Source: Cryptomeria japonica (taxonomy: Eukaryota > Streptophyta > Pinopsida > Cupressales > Cupressaceae). Taken from it: a stretch of 64,000 nucleotides of DNA. Every line of letters begins with the position of its first letter. Within the stretch, counting starts at the first letter, position 1. A program made the position numbers and the translations under genes. This document shows, one piece after another, positions 10,119 through 22,338 of the stretch. The notes beneath the pieces were generated by a model. It was not told the DNA's origin and ran no database searches. It saw nothing but the letters and a program-made list of their open reading frames with translations. The stretch covers positions 194,454,195 through 194,518,194 of the forward strand of contig NC_081415.1 in the NCBI RefSeq assembly GCF_030272615.1, in the 5' to 3' direction.

Positions 10119-11965
10119 AGTTGTTTCCCTAAAAGTAACCCTAGACCTAACCATGATGTACACCCCAAGCCTATCCATAATTCTAAACAAGATGTAAACC
10201 CTAATCCTAACCATGATGTAAATCCTAATCATAACCATAACAATAATTATAACCCTAAACCTAACAATAACCCAAACCCTAAACCCTAACTCAAGCAATA
10301 AACCTAATGCTAACCATGATTTAAATCCTAACCCTAACAATAACCATGATATAAACACAAACATTAATCCTAACAATGACCCTTAACCTTAAACATAACC
10401 ATGAAGTAAACCTTAACCCTAGCTATAATCCTAACCATAAATGTAACCCTAAGCCTAACCATAAACCTAACCCTAACTTCAACCCCAAACATCATGTAAA
10501 CCATAACCCTAGCCATAATCCTTACCATAACTTTTAATATTAACCCTAATCTAACCATAACAATAAACCCTAACCCTAACAATAATCCTTAGCCTTAACT
10601 CTAAACATCATCCTAACCATAACCCTAACTCTAACCCTAGCCATCATCCTAACTATGACCCTAACCCCAACCATGATGTAAACAGTAAACCTAACCATAA
10701 CACAAACCATCACCCTAATCATAATCCTTAGCCTAAACCTAATCATAACACTAACCTAATCATAATCATAAACCCTAACCCCAACAATAATCCTACCCTA
10801 AACTTAACCCTAACCTGAATTGAACCTTTATCCTAATTTATTCCTAACCTTAATCTAGCCCAAACCCTAATCATAATTGAACTTTAATACTAATTTAACC
10901 CTAACTTTAATTTAATTGAACCATAACCCTAATTCTAACACTAACTTTGATGTAACCCTAAACACAATTGTAACCTTTGCATTATACCCTAGCCATAAAC
11001 TTAACCTTACAAATAAACCCTAACCCTAACCATAATCCTAATCCAAATCCAAACCCTAACCTTGATGGTAACCCTAACCATGATATACACCCTAACCATT
11101 ATCATAAGCCTAACCTTAAACCCTAACCCTAATCATAACCCTAACCATGATGTAAACCTTAACCTTGACCACAATGCTAACCTTAAATTTAATCCAAAAC
11201 ACAACCATAAATCAAATCTTAATCCTAACCATATCCCCAATTATAATTCTAATACTAACTATAACTGTGATCATGCTTACCCTAACCCTACCTTTGATGT
11301 AAACCGTAAACATAACTATAACCATGACACTAAACCCTAACCATGACCATAAGTTTAACTCTAATATTAAACCATAGTCGTTACCCTAACCTTAATCATG
11401 ATATAAACACTAACCTAACTAATAAACCTAACTATCATCCAGACCCTAAATCCTAACCCAATCAATAAACCTAACCCTAACCATGATGTAAATCCTAACC
11501 CTAACAATAACCATGATATAAACACTAACATTAATCCTAACACTAACCCTTAACCTTTACCCTAACCATGATGTAAACCTTAACCCTAGCCATAATCCTA
11601 ACCAAAAATGTAACCCTAAGGCTAACCATAAGCCTAACCTTAACTCCAACCCCAAGCATGATGTAAACCATAACCTTAACCATAATTATTACCATAACTC
11701 TAAACCTTAACCCTAACCTAACCATTACCATAAACCCTAACCCTAATAATAATCATTAGCCCTGACCCTAAACCTAATCCTAACCATAACCATAACTCGA
11801 AACCTATCCCTAATCCTAAGATTAATTCCTATCCATAATCCTAATCCTAACCTTAAACCCTAACCCTAACCCCAACCATAATCATCACCCTAACCCTAAG
11901 CATGATGTAAATCCTAACCTTAAACAATGATGTTGATGATGACCCCAAACCTAATCCTAACCCTA
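10119..11965 (-). repeat. Extra CCCTAA-type array, specific to copy A
   Basis: 1.85 kb of telomere-like sequence absent from copy B. About 10190-11135 is the reverse complement of the 3030-3890 block, down to single-word detail (for example aaccttgatggtaacc at 11058). A second partial copy of the same pattern lies at about 11450-11760. The array therefore has a higher-order structure with a unit near 1.1-1.2 kb. No genes. Confidence 0.8.
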
Positions 11966-12466
11966 ACAACTATTGGATTTTCGTCTTGTTGACAGAACAT
12001 TCCTCTTAAGGTGGCAACTGTTGTAAGTCGGTCCCACAATCTGTTTGTGTTTGAATGTGATGTGTAGATAGGTTTGTCCATTATAGGTGGTAATTGATGT
12101 GTAAATATATGCATATATAAATATTAATTTAATAATTAATGCAGTAGGATTAATGTTGAAATTTGCTTTATTAATGTGCTCCTTAAATGTGATTTCTTGA
12201 TCAGAATTGGATTGCATATATTATATTACCTGATCAAGTGTGCTAATATAATAAACATTATCATTTTATTATTTTATTACACAATGTAAATATAAGAATA
12301 CAATATATATTAACATAATATATAACTTATATAATATAAAATAATTTAATAATAATTGAAATATAAGAATTTAACAATAACATATAATTATTTAAATAAT
12401 ATAATAATCATTTAATATATTATTATAATAATATAACATAATATCATAATTATTGAAGTTAAATTA
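11966..12466. other. AT-rich non-coding segment
   Basis: Shared with 55650-56133. The first ~100 bp (ggattttcgtcttgttgaca...) is of moderate composition; the rest is almost pure A/T with 'ataatata' words. No ORF or RNA gene recognised. Confidence 0.5.
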
Positions 12467-13632
12467 TGAAAGTTAACCAAATCAACAAATAAGATCAAAA
12501 CCGCAAAAGCATTCACCGCTTGACACAAAAGGTTTATACGTGGAAAACCCAAATAGGTAAAGCTTTACAATAAGTCATGTTAAGAACTAATTTTGGTTAG
12601 GAATCACCCGGTTAAGGGATTTACAAATATGCCTTGATGAAAAGCACAATACCTTGTTAGGAGTAACCTCACTGGAGGATTTAAGAATCCAAGCTAATGG
12701 ACCACCTTGTTAGAGTATTTAATGAGTAACCAAGCTTGTTAGAGCTTACCCAGTTAAGGGATTTCACTTCTGTTGTAATTGTTAGAAAACAACAGGTTTT
12801 CTTGATCTATCTGAGTAGCACTACATTTGTTTGATCAGATCCTTCTAAGCTTCAATCTGCCTTCACTCAAAGTGCAGATCCATTCACTGGTTAGGTAACT
12901 ACACACTCAATAGGTTTCAATCAATCTTGCCAACAAACTTTACAAACAACTTCATCGACCTTAAATACAAATCAATTAGGTTAATAACACAACAAAAATC
13001 TAATTCTCATCATCGAGAGTACAAACAAGTCGGTACAATCTTGACCATTAGAAATCATGACAATCTCTTCACATTCTTCAAGAAAATTCCAACCGCTCCA
13101 TGATCACCACTTCATCGGACTTTGTAACTCATCACGCGTTGTGCATTAGATGCAATCCACTTTGCTCCTTCCCTAGACAAAAAACAAATGTGCCAAAACC
13201 CATGATCACCACTTCATCGGACTTTATAACTCATCACACATTGTGCATTATATGCAATCCACTTTGCTCCTTCCCTAGACAAAAAAAAACATGCCAAAAC
13301 AATTTGAACATATCCTCATACAATGATCACATGTGTCTCCATCATTGCTGCTTATCAGTTAATAAACCAACAAACTTGATCAGTTAGGGTTTAACAACTG
13401 ATAGGGTTTACCAGTTACATTACATAGAAAGGTTTAACCCTTTACACTGGTTCACCGATTCACCTCACAAACTTTACATATTGGTTTACAACATCTTCCA
13501 CAAAGCTCTTCTTACCGGTTACTAGCCAATATAAAAAACAACAATATTAGCAATAACATCAATACCATTACCGGTTCAATTGACATCACTAACAACATAT
13601 CATTAATGCAATCTCTAGGCAAAATGCCAACA
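12467..13632 (-). mobile_element. Ty1/copia-type LTR, minus strand
   Basis: On the minus strand the LTR starts TGTTGGCATTTTGCCTAGAG at 13632 and ends CTTTCA at 12467, giving the canonical TG...CA ends and a length of 1166 bp. Immediately before it (13633-13650) the minus strand reads ccaaagggggagat, a typical polypurine tract, so this is the 3' LTR. The outer edge abuts duplicated host sequence exactly (copy B diverges at 56133). It contains a 102-bp tandem duplication at 13099-13300. The copia assignment rests on the PPT/LTR context, as no pol is present. Confidence 0.65.
13099..13300. repeat. 102-bp tandem duplication inside the copia-type LTR
   Basis: The sequence starting catgatcaccacttcatcgg at 13099 is repeated from 13201, with a few changes and a slight length difference in the A-run. 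Short ORFs crossing it are repeats of the same peptide and not genes. Confidence 0.8.
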
Positions 13633-13912
13633 ATCTCCCCCTTTGGCATTGATGGCAATACAAATATCAACGCCTCTGATTGCTGTTGAGATTGGTGAAT
13701 AGGAATCTTGGTTTACATTACCAAGTATTCACCTTGCTCTCTCTATCCTCAGCATGCCGCTAGCTCACCTAATCACCTAATTCTTATCTCACTGTGCATC
13801 AACATCATTCTGCAACTTGATGCTCCCCCTATGGAATACATCCACTTCTTCATCAATCCATGTAAAATTCTGCAAGTGGTTCAGGGACCGATGCAATCAG
13901 CATCATGCTCAT
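13633..13912 (-). mobile_element. Internal 3' end of the truncated copia-type element
   Basis: This runs from the PPT (complement of atctccccctttgg) to the point at about 13912 where alignment with copy B resumes (ggtcaagaaaaacatgtg). It holds no recognisable domain. It replaces the sequence seen at 56134-56860 in copy B, so insertion was accompanied by loss of ~700 bp or came after it. Confidence 0.5.
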
Positions 13913-16880
13913 GGTCAAGAAAAACATGTGCAGTGTTCGCTACAACCATTCATTTCTTATCATCCTTTGGCTCAGGTTTTATTTTCTTATTATTGAGGCA
14001 GACAAACATGCCAGTTTGCAATTTAATTTTTCTTGAACGTCATATCAGTCAACTAACTATTCTTCAAACAAAGTGTAATTTCAATCTTTATATCGTCTCA
14101 TTGTTTTAGATTTTGAAATGTGGTTCAAATATGTTTTTATTGGATAACTTCACTTTTTGTGGATCAATGTCTATTTATCTTTCTTTTTTTTAAAAGGAGT
14201 ATGAAAATCTACGTGACAATAATAAAAGAATATATCTTTAAGATAAGGTTTAATGACAAAATTTATGTTGTAAGCATCTACACGGTGCTGAGTTCAAATC
14301 TTCTACAATACTAAAAAAGACAAAAACAAAATGAAAGATAAGGTTTATGGTAGAGATATTAGAGTAGAGGTAGAGAGAATGTAGATTAGACGTTTGATAA
14401 AATTTTCAAATAAGATATGATTTTTATTAACAATCCAAGTAATTATAATAAAGATATTTTTATTTGGAAGTGTTTTTCTTTTCTTTAATGGATCTTGTAT
14501 TCTTTCAAGGAGATCACAACTATTTTAAATCTATAAGGCTAATATCTATTTTACTTAATGAAATCTAATCAATAACTAGGAGCAACTACAAGGAGCAAGT
14601 AGCAAAATAATTGTAAAATATCATCAAACTAACAACATGACAATCAAAGGGATTAAGCACACACGACAAAGGAAAAACTACCCAAGGACTATAGAAGACC
14701 AACAAAATCAAGACATTGAAATAAAAATGTTCCACTAAGCACTAAACAACCCCATCAAATGAATCCAAACAATAAATTTATTTATTGGTTGGGTTCCTAG
14801 ATTTGATATCATCCCCCAAAGTTGAAAGGAGCAAATCACTAGCCTTCTCTTTGATTCCAATATTCTTCTTTCTTTACATGGACTAGGAAAACCCCATGCA
14901 TTCGAAGATTGAGGAGAAACTTGATACTTCCTATCAATCCTACTTTCTAGTCTTTCTCTCTCACAAGCAACCACTTTATGGCAATTCATTAGAGATGAGA
15001 CTATAATATTGAAGAAAAGTATGGATATTTTTTAATTCTAAAAATGACAACTCTTTTGTTATGTTAAATTTGTTAAACTTTTTCTTATATTCTAAGTCAA
15101 TTTCTTCAGTAGTTCATTTATTTTCTTTATGTATGGCTTGGTTATGTGAAATTTTTGTTGCTTTCCTTCGACTCTTTAATAGCATTTTCTTACTAATTTT
15201 GATAGTTCAAAAATGCTTTTCTTGTAGATCTTGAGACCCATTTTTCCCTTCTTAAGGAGACCCATATCTGAATCATTTATAATAGAGGAGAAGGCTTGGA
15301 ATCCTATATTTATATAGAAATTCAATGATTTATTCACAATGAAATGTCTATGTGTAGTGAGAATGGAAGTTCAAAAGTGTAACTTTTATTTAGATTTTTG
15401 TGTGGTTATTAATCTTTTGATGGATACTTAGAACAAGGGACACCTAGATGTGTTTTATTATGTCATCCTGCTCTCATTTGAAGATGACTCTCTTATTAGG
15501 ATGATCTAATTTAGAGAGGTACTTTCTATTTTTTATTTCCACCACCTAGAGGATATCAAGGATTATATTCTAGACATTGTGAGTTTTGTTGGAAGTTGAA
15601 TTACTAAGGTGTAATAGTGTTGAATTAGAGTATACTAAGTATTCTTTAATTCAAAAGAAAATTGATCTTTCTAATATGTTGTTTATAATATTTATCAATA
15701 TAAAAAGATAAATGGGAATTATGATCCATTGCCTATTGTTACAAGTTTTATGCCTCTATTGTGCAACATTCAAATGATATTTTTAACATTATACATTTCT
15801 TGTTTGTGTGTTAGTTGAAAACTTAAAATGTCATTTCTAATATGAAATTAGTCAATTCAATTTCCTATCTCCATTTCTCGCATCTCTCTATCCTCCTCTA
15901 TTTTCCTATTTCAAATGCATGTTCAATGGCAATCAATTTTTTTCAAGTATTCTTGTAGTAGAAAATGAAATGTAAATAGTTTTTTTTTTCTTTTTTAAAT
16001 TTGGTATTGGAAGTACAAATTATTTGTTAGTATCTAGAGTTAATGTTACCATTTAATCTTAACTTTAGTGTATGCTTTAATATTTTTTTTTGTATATCAT
16101 AGTTTTTTAATCTTCTAATGTTTTATTTTAATGTTTATGTACCTTAATTTTCTCTAAATATTTTTATTCTTTGGTTTTTTTTAATGATTAATCAACACCT
16201 AAACTTGACATGCAAATATTTTATAAATAAATAAGAGATTATTTTAAAGAAAATTTATGTAAGCTTTTCCTATTCTTGATGTAGATTCTATTAAATTTGG
16301 ATTCTAACAAATACAATATAAATTATTATTTACATGAGAATTTTTGGTGATAAAATTGGACCATAACATGAGTTCTTTGTTATGATTTGTTGTATGTCAA
16401 TTTTTTTAATGAATATGAACGTAGAATCATGTTCGATGGTTTAAGAAACAAAAATAATAATGGCAACTAAGTTTGGACAAACTCCAAAGTTGACTAAATT
16501 TATGCATAAATATCTACAAACACTTGTAACTACAACATTTGACATGTTGTTCACTCATTGGTGAGTGCATCCACCAATTATAAAGGACAAATATGAACAC
16601 CTTAAATATATTTAATCTAATCTTCCATCATCATGAAAAAAGTAGCAACCATTGATTACCCAAAGTAACTCAATCCTTCTCGTAGAGAGGCACACCTTTA
16701 ACATAAATATTTAAACAATTATTTTATGCATTGAATATTTTCCATGAGGCTTTCATTTTATAAGACTTTAAATGTGACTTCATTCAAAATTGAGATCAAT
16801 GCACCTTTTTTAGCTTTTTGGTGAGAAGAGAAAGATTGTGCTTGATAGAAATCAGATTGGTTGGTGTAAAGTTAATGAAA
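13913..16880. other. AT-rich non-coding DNA, shared with copy B
   Basis: Nearly 3 kb matching 56861-59846. No domain recognised. A minus-strand frame at 14735-14989 (KVVACERERLESRIDRKYQV...) is conserved in copy B at 57753-58094, but conservation is explained by the recent duplication and does not imply function. A phrase 'ggtgctgagttcaaatct' near 14285 resembles an RNA polymerase III B box but has no matching A box. Confidence 0.55.
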
Positions 16881-17230
16881 TTACTATATGAAGTGATGTG
16901 TTCTCTCTCAAAAATCCATGTGAAAAATAGAAAGTTGAAATGTATAATACCTCTTGTCACTTAGGCTTGGAAAAAAATTACCATAAAGGAAATACGAATC
17001 TAAATATTTATTTGCATTAGTAGTATGAGAGAAGATTGATGATTAAAATAGTTTCCAATTATAAATTATTTATCCTCTAATATAAATTTCATGCTTTCAA
17101 GAATGTGTTTGATATTAGTTAGTTGCCACTAGGGATAAGGGACTCAAACACATCATTGTTGAATGAGATTCTTGTAATTGAATCATGATGCTTAAGAGGG
17201 AGGCTAAACTAGACTAGAAGATTTCCTCTC
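16881..17230. other. Unassigned AT-rich sequence
   Basis: This follows the end of the duplication. I see no ORF, repeat or signal in it. Confidence 0.4.
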
Positions 17231-17245
17231 ACATCGCCCAGTGTC

Positions 17246-18215
17246 ATGCTCTCCTTCCTACTCTTGGTAATGTTAGCTTGTCATGTGCGGTGGGAGAGAA
17301 ACTATGTGGTAGACAAGATAGTGGAGTTCAACGCGTTTGTTAATAATTTTAAAATTTGTACTCACCTACAAAAAATCCTGATTGTGGCTCATGCCATGAT
17401 TTTGAATGACTCACCTATTACTGATGTATAATCCCAAGATTTCCTTTTTGGTACTTTCCATTCGTGCCCTTTCCTTTCTTGGTTGGATGAGGGAGTGGGA
17501 TTTAAATTTTCTTGGCACCATTGTATCCCTCTAACACATTGCTTTCTCATTCTGACTTCAATTTCCTTGGATATGGGTGGTGATTTAAACCAAATTGAAC
17601 TTGGTGAATTCTCTAAATTCAAGAACAATGGGGAGATTTGGAGTAAGGCGATTCAAGGAAATTTGGATTCTTATGTGCAGGGAATGACTAGCCATGATCC
17701 TAAGATCTCTATGGATTTTGTTCAAGCTTGGGATAATGGTGTCATTAAGATTGGGTGTGTTGCCATTGTGGTTTTTATGGAGACCATCACAAAATTTCTT
17801 GGGCTATCCCTTGATGGTGTTTCCTTTCCTAAAAAACCGAAGGGGAGTTATAAGGAGGATTTTGATCGTTTCTTTGTGCCTAGGGAAGGGGTTTCCAAGA
17901 TTCAAAGTGGTTATAAAAAAGGAGAACTTCTTGGTATGTGGAAGGAAGAAACCCTTTTGTTCATGAAGTACTTCACCCTAGATGGAAGGAAAATGAGGTT
18001 TCATCTATAGATTTTCCCCATGCTGATCACCTTCACCATCGGGTAAGAAGGAATTTTCCCTACTGGGTTTTGTCTTCTTTATCCCATTCTATCTCTAAAT
18101 CTATTGTTAAGGGTAAACCCCCTCTCCATCAAGGCCTCATTCATGGGTTGTATGATTTCTACTTGGCCTTATCCCCTTCCAATGGGATCCCATCTGTTAA
18201 CTCATCAGTCGTACG
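17246..18215 (+). pseudogene. Unrecognised, probably element-borne ORF
   Basis: A decayed reading frame. The best part is 17483-18010 (175 residues) with IWSKAIQGNLDSYVQGMTSH, MDFVQAWDNGVIKIG, ETITKFLGLSLDGVSFPK and FMKYFTLDGRKMRFHL. After a frameshift near 17990 it continues in another frame as NFPYWVLSSLSHSISKSIVK and LHQGLIHGLYDFYLALSP. The composition (Trp, aromatic and charged residues in a regular pattern) looks like a real former protein. I do not recognise the family; an accessory ORF of a plant retroelement is likely from context. It converges with the minus-strand ORF ending near 18160. Confidence 0.45.
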
Positions 18216-19291
18216 GGCCTCAAATCTACTCCTGCAAATCGTGCATGAATGAGATGTGGATCCATCTACATCAGCCACATCATCTATCCCTAAGTATATC
18301 CCTGAGAATCTGACACACATATGCTGAATGGGCTCTCTATCGCCAATTGGAGCAACTAATGGCTTATCATCCAGTACAATAGGGTGTGCTAGCAACGCCC
18401 CATGCAAGATGATGGCACTAGTCAATGTCATGGCCTCCTAAAGAGTCTGTAGCTCCATCGACTCTTTTAGCTCTACTAGGACAGCCTGATGCACCTTGGG
18501 TTTGGGTGCTAGGGGCCGATGACTCTCTGGAGCTACTCACCTACGGGCTCCAAGTCTATCTTGGGCAGAGCCGCCATCTCTACCATTAAACTCTCTCATG
18601 TCAGAATAGTTTGGCCACACATTGAGCACAAACTCACATTATACTTTTCTCAAAAATACAATGGCACCTCATAATTATTACAAGGTGGATCATCAAAGAC
18701 CATCCACCACCTCTGCCAAAAAAGATTCTTCATCTGCACATTGGTACAACAATGTATGGGAAACCTCTTTGCATTAAGAGGTAATGCTTGACTAGTTTTA
18801 GGATCAACAAAAAGGGCAAATGTTTGTTGTTTACTACTATTTTTGTTTTTCACTCCCTCGTATGATAACCCATTAGCATAGTATTGATGACACCTATCCG
18901 TAAAGTTTGCCCATTTTGTAATTTTTTTAGAAACAACTATGGAATAATTAGCTAATGTTTCTAGGCTAGTGGTGAGGGATTTATGATTCTCAAGTTTGGA
19001 TGTTTTCAATTTATCAATCATTCTATTTATTTTAAATGTATTTTCGCCTAACTGATAAATTAATTGGTCCTGCCTTCCAGGTGTGCGATCAAAAGGAGGA
19101 ATTGGGGGTGTATCTTATGGATTTTTAGGAGGTGCATTTTGTTGTTCTTATTGTGGATTATCAAAATTTGCTTTTTGAAATAAAAAATGAAAAAACCTAA
19201 TCAAAATTAAAGAAATTAAATTCAAAACGTAAAATAAATTGAACAAACTAGAAATAAAGACAAAAATTAAGAAAAACTAACCTTGATCCAT
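18159..19291 (-). pseudogene. Unrecognised antisense ORF with apparent N-terminal intron
   Basis: The start is ATGGATCAAG at 19291-19282 followed by gttag, a possible splice donor. An acceptor (tttcaaaaag) ends at 19171. Joining them gives MDQ-ANFDNPQ in frame with the main block: KINRMIDKLKTSKLENHKSL, KKITKWANFTDRCHQYYANG, CCTNVQMKNLFWQRWWMVFD (18650-19021). In-frame stops at three or more places and a decayed C-terminal part to about 18160 make it a pseudogene. The family is unknown. A ~30-bp minisatellite lies just upstream (19440-19610). Confidence 0.4.
19171..19281 (-). other. Candidate intron in antisense ORF
   Basis: Minus-strand boundaries are CAAG|gttag at 19282/19281 and aaaaag|CAAATTT at 19171/19170. 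The 111-bp interval is T-rich on that strand (in-frame stops if unspliced), and the exons join in phase. This is a prediction only. Confidence 0.35.
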
Positions 19292-19439
19292 AGTGTGTGG
19301 AGGACAAATGAGGAACCCCATTTGCAGTTTCGTGGAGGAAATGGGGAAAAAATGTGGTTGTCATGGGAAAATAAGACCCAGTTTTTTTTTAACTTTTTTT
19401 GACAGGTACCGCGTACGCGGTCCTTTAGGGTTTATTAGC

Positions 19440-19615
19440 ACGTACGGGCTCACATTCCTAAAATCAACGTGTACACACTCACTTTCCTAAAAGTAGTGTG
19501 TATGCACTGACTTTCCTAAAAGTAGCATGTACGCACTGACTTTCCTAAAAGCAGTGCATACGCACTAGCTTTTCTAGGTTCAGGAGCTACAGAGCTAAGC
19601 ACGTACGCGCTGCTT
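19440..19615. repeat. ~30-bp minisatellite with gtacgcactgac words
   Basis: About five degenerate units of the form tttcctaaaagtagngtgta plus gcactgac. 'tacgcgctgc' variants occur nearby on both sides (19400-19430, 19600-19615). It lies upstream of the antisense ORF start. Confidence 0.75.
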
Positions 19616-19844
19616 GTTTTTCACATTTTTTTTGGGTGGTGCCACTTTTCTTACCACCATCTTTGTGCACATACCCTTACTAGATTGCAAAGAAAAACAT
19701 TCATAGCACACACGCATAGATCAGGAAATCTATAAACTGCTTCTTGTATTAACTCCAAAGAATGTATTTCAAAACTACTCAAATTCATAACAATAATCTA
19801 AAATCTCTAAGTGGGCAATCAAAATTTATAATTTATAGAGTTTC

Positions 19845-20130
19845 CTGTGACTGTGTGAGTATTACAAAAATAGTGCTGCATGAGCCAACACTTTGTAATC
19901 ATGCAAAAATGCAAGTCTCTGCCTTGAACTACAATTAACTACTACAAAACTGCGACTGGGTGAGCATTACGAAAATAGTGCTACATGAGCCAACACTTTG
20001 TTATCATGAAAAATGCAAGTTGTTACCTGTGAACTCCACTTAGCTTTTATGAAACTGTGATTGGGTGAGCATTACGAAAATGGTGTTGCATGAACCAACA
20101 CTTCGTAATCATGCAAAAATAATGCCCAAA
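19845..20130. repeat. Three tandem 105-bp units
   Basis: Units start at 19845, 19950 and 20055, each with ctgngactgngtgagtattac followed by 'gccaacact' and 'aatcatgcaaaaat'. Weaker relatives (caactattacaaaactagtg; actgttacaaaactaggg) lie near 20391 and 20540. Non-coding. Confidence 0.8.
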
Positions 20131-22330
20131 AAGCAAGTGTGACATCCAATATTAATTGAAGCTATAGTGGTTGTCATGGTGGCACTTCTCCAACATGCAT
20201 TTTTCTTTTTCTAATTGCATGTATGTCCTTCATTCCTCTTGTAGTTCTGATAGTTTCTGATGAAACATTCTATGGAAGTGGTTGGTGGATCAGCAATATA
20301 CTCCATTCTGAATTTAAAAACTTTGAGAACCTCCTCTCTACTCTCTAGTCTTCTTTCAAGATGAGTTGGAAGGTTCCATAAGTCTAATTCAACTATTACA
20401 AAACTAGTGTTCATTGCCCACTTCTATAACGGTGCTCCAGAGGTAGGTATTTCATAACATGCAAAATAAGATACATAATCAACTTCATCATATTAGCAAA
20501 ATCATTAGGGACTGAAATTCTAGGATTTTGGGATTCTACTTAACTGTTACAAAACTAGGGCTCACCCCTCACTTCTATGATAGTGCTCAAGATTGTGGGG
20601 TTCTTGGGTCCATTATTGAGGATTTTGGGAGTCTGAGAAACAAGGCCAACAATCTGCGGATTGGTAAAAGTTGATTTTATTGAAAGCATGAAATCTAACT
20701 CTAAACCCTAAACTATGAAAACAGGAAACACAAAAAAAACTAAGAAAACAAGGACAAGGAAATGAAGATCAACCCAAAAAAGGAAGCATGAAAGAAACAT
20801 GAACAATAAATGATAGGACGACAACAATAGCCAAGGAGAAGACACACAATGAAGATGAAGACACACAATCAACAAGCTCAAAACCTCAGGGACCCAAGTT
20901 TCTGAAAAATAGACTAAAAAACAACCTGGGAGTTTAGGAATCCAAACTTCCATGGCAAAAAACAAAAGATGAACAAACACTTCAGGACTCCAAGAACCCG
21001 AAGTTTGAAAGTGATGCTACAAAACAACACAAAGAAAACTTGGGAGCTTGGGAACTTGAACTTCCAAACAAGAAAACAAATACATGACCCAGAACTTTAG
21101 AAACTCGAACTTCCAGGGCTACACAAAAAAACAAATGAGACAACAATGAACTCAGGAATGTGGGGACCTAGATTCATAAACAAAGGAACTGAAATAAGCA
21201 AACAACCCACCTTAGAAACTCGGGAACTCGGGTTTCGAGGTGAACAAAAAAAAAGCTAAAAAGAAGAGGAAAAACTAACAAAAAAAGACAAAAGAGGGGA
21301 CCTGTATTTTTATGAACAAGAAACTGAATCTATAATTGAACAAGATCAACTCTTAAGTGTGTGCGCATGATTCATTACTCCATCATTCTCAATAATGAAG
21401 ATAAACAAAGGAAATTGGGCCCAAGATATGTAGGTGAAATCAATCAACGTGTTTCTTGCAAGGTCATTCTGGGCATAGCTTTGCTACCAATCGGGCATCC
21501 ATAGCCCCGATAGAGGTACCTCTAGCTCCCATCAAACAATGCTCCACTGCTAGCTAGGCATTCATAGGCCCAGTGGAGATTATTTGAAACACCCAAATTT
21601 AGTTGCTGCAAGTGAATCATTTCTTTTCTCTTTCTTTCTACTCTTTTCTTTTTCTTTTTAGATCTTTTTTCACATCATAGAATATATAGAAGGATTATTT
21701 CTTTGTAACCTTTAAGCAACTTTCAAACAGTGAAATCTGATTACTGGGTTGGGAGCCATGGTGGACAACATGAAAAATCATGACTTCTGATTTTTCATTT
21801 GGAAACAAGTTCATTTGACATCTTACAAAAAAATTTGATGTAACTTAGTGTAATGGTATTGTTGAGTAATCAAGTTAGCCTCCTCCAATTGAAACTCAAA
21901 AAATCAAATCATAATTAAACCATTATATATCAATTTGGATGAATGTCAAAAAATATTTCAAAATTAACCAAACAATAATGAAGTTGTAAAGAGAAAAGAG
22001 TCGAAGTCTCTCAATATCTTCCCAAGTTGTTATACGAGGAACATATCTTCCTTAGAATCCCAGAAAATAAAAACAACAAAATGAACAAAACAAATGAACC
22101 AAAACACAAGAAACAAAAGAAGGCACAACACTAACAAACAAGAAGACCAGAAGATAGGAAAGACCAAACAACAAGGAAAAGCAACAAAAGCAAAAAGGAA
22201 ACTAAACTAATCCTACCTAGCTAGCCTAAACTAACACTAAGACAACTTAAGACTCGATCTTCGCTAGATGGGACAACAAAAATTTTGACCATTTTTTGAC
22301 TGATGTTTTATTATGTTCAGTAGTAACAAA
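20131..22330. other. A-rich non-coding DNA
   Basis: Long A-rich stretches on + (20700-21300, 22060-22230) give only low-complexity frames. A short imperfect repeat around 21485-21580 (gggcatccatagccccgata; aggcattcataggcccagtg) is the only structure I see. No gene. Confidence 0.45.
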
Positions 22331-22338
22331 TTAGTTGG

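Larger units (their letters stand above)
1..16880 (+). repeat. Large direct duplication, copy A
   Basis: This segment reappears in the same orientation and order at 44904-59846 with high identity (roughly nine bases in ten by eye). The shared order is LTR tail, AT-rich leader, foldback telomere-like unit, gag/protease remnant, AT-rich joint, CCCTAA block, small hairpin, AT-rich DNA. The left end lies outside the window. The right end is visible: the copies part after 'ggtgtaaagttaat' at about 16880 and 59846. Copy-specific changes are a 1.85-kb extra CCCTAA block at 10119-11965 and a copia fragment at 12467-13912 in A, against unrelated sequence at 54897-55648 and 56134-56860 in B. It could be a segmental duplication, unequal recombination through LTRs, or two insertions of one chimeric element. 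Confidence 0.9.

Noticed and set aside
13100-13387. ORF with an internally repeated peptide
   Set aside because: It lies inside a copia-type LTR across a 102-bp tandem duplication and is non-coding.
14255-14320. tRNA or SINE promoter (B-box-like ggtgctgagttcaaatct)
   Set aside because: No matching A box, no cloverleaf, and no A-rich tail with target duplication could be seen.
14735-14989. Conserved minus-strand ORF shared with 57753-58094
   Set aside because: Conservation is expected from the recent A/B duplication; there is no recognisable domain, and I could not show coding constraint.
20708-20980. Hydrophobic minus-strand ORF resembling a membrane protein
   Set aside because: It is the reverse of an A-rich low-complexity stretch; Phe/Leu/Val richness follows from base composition.
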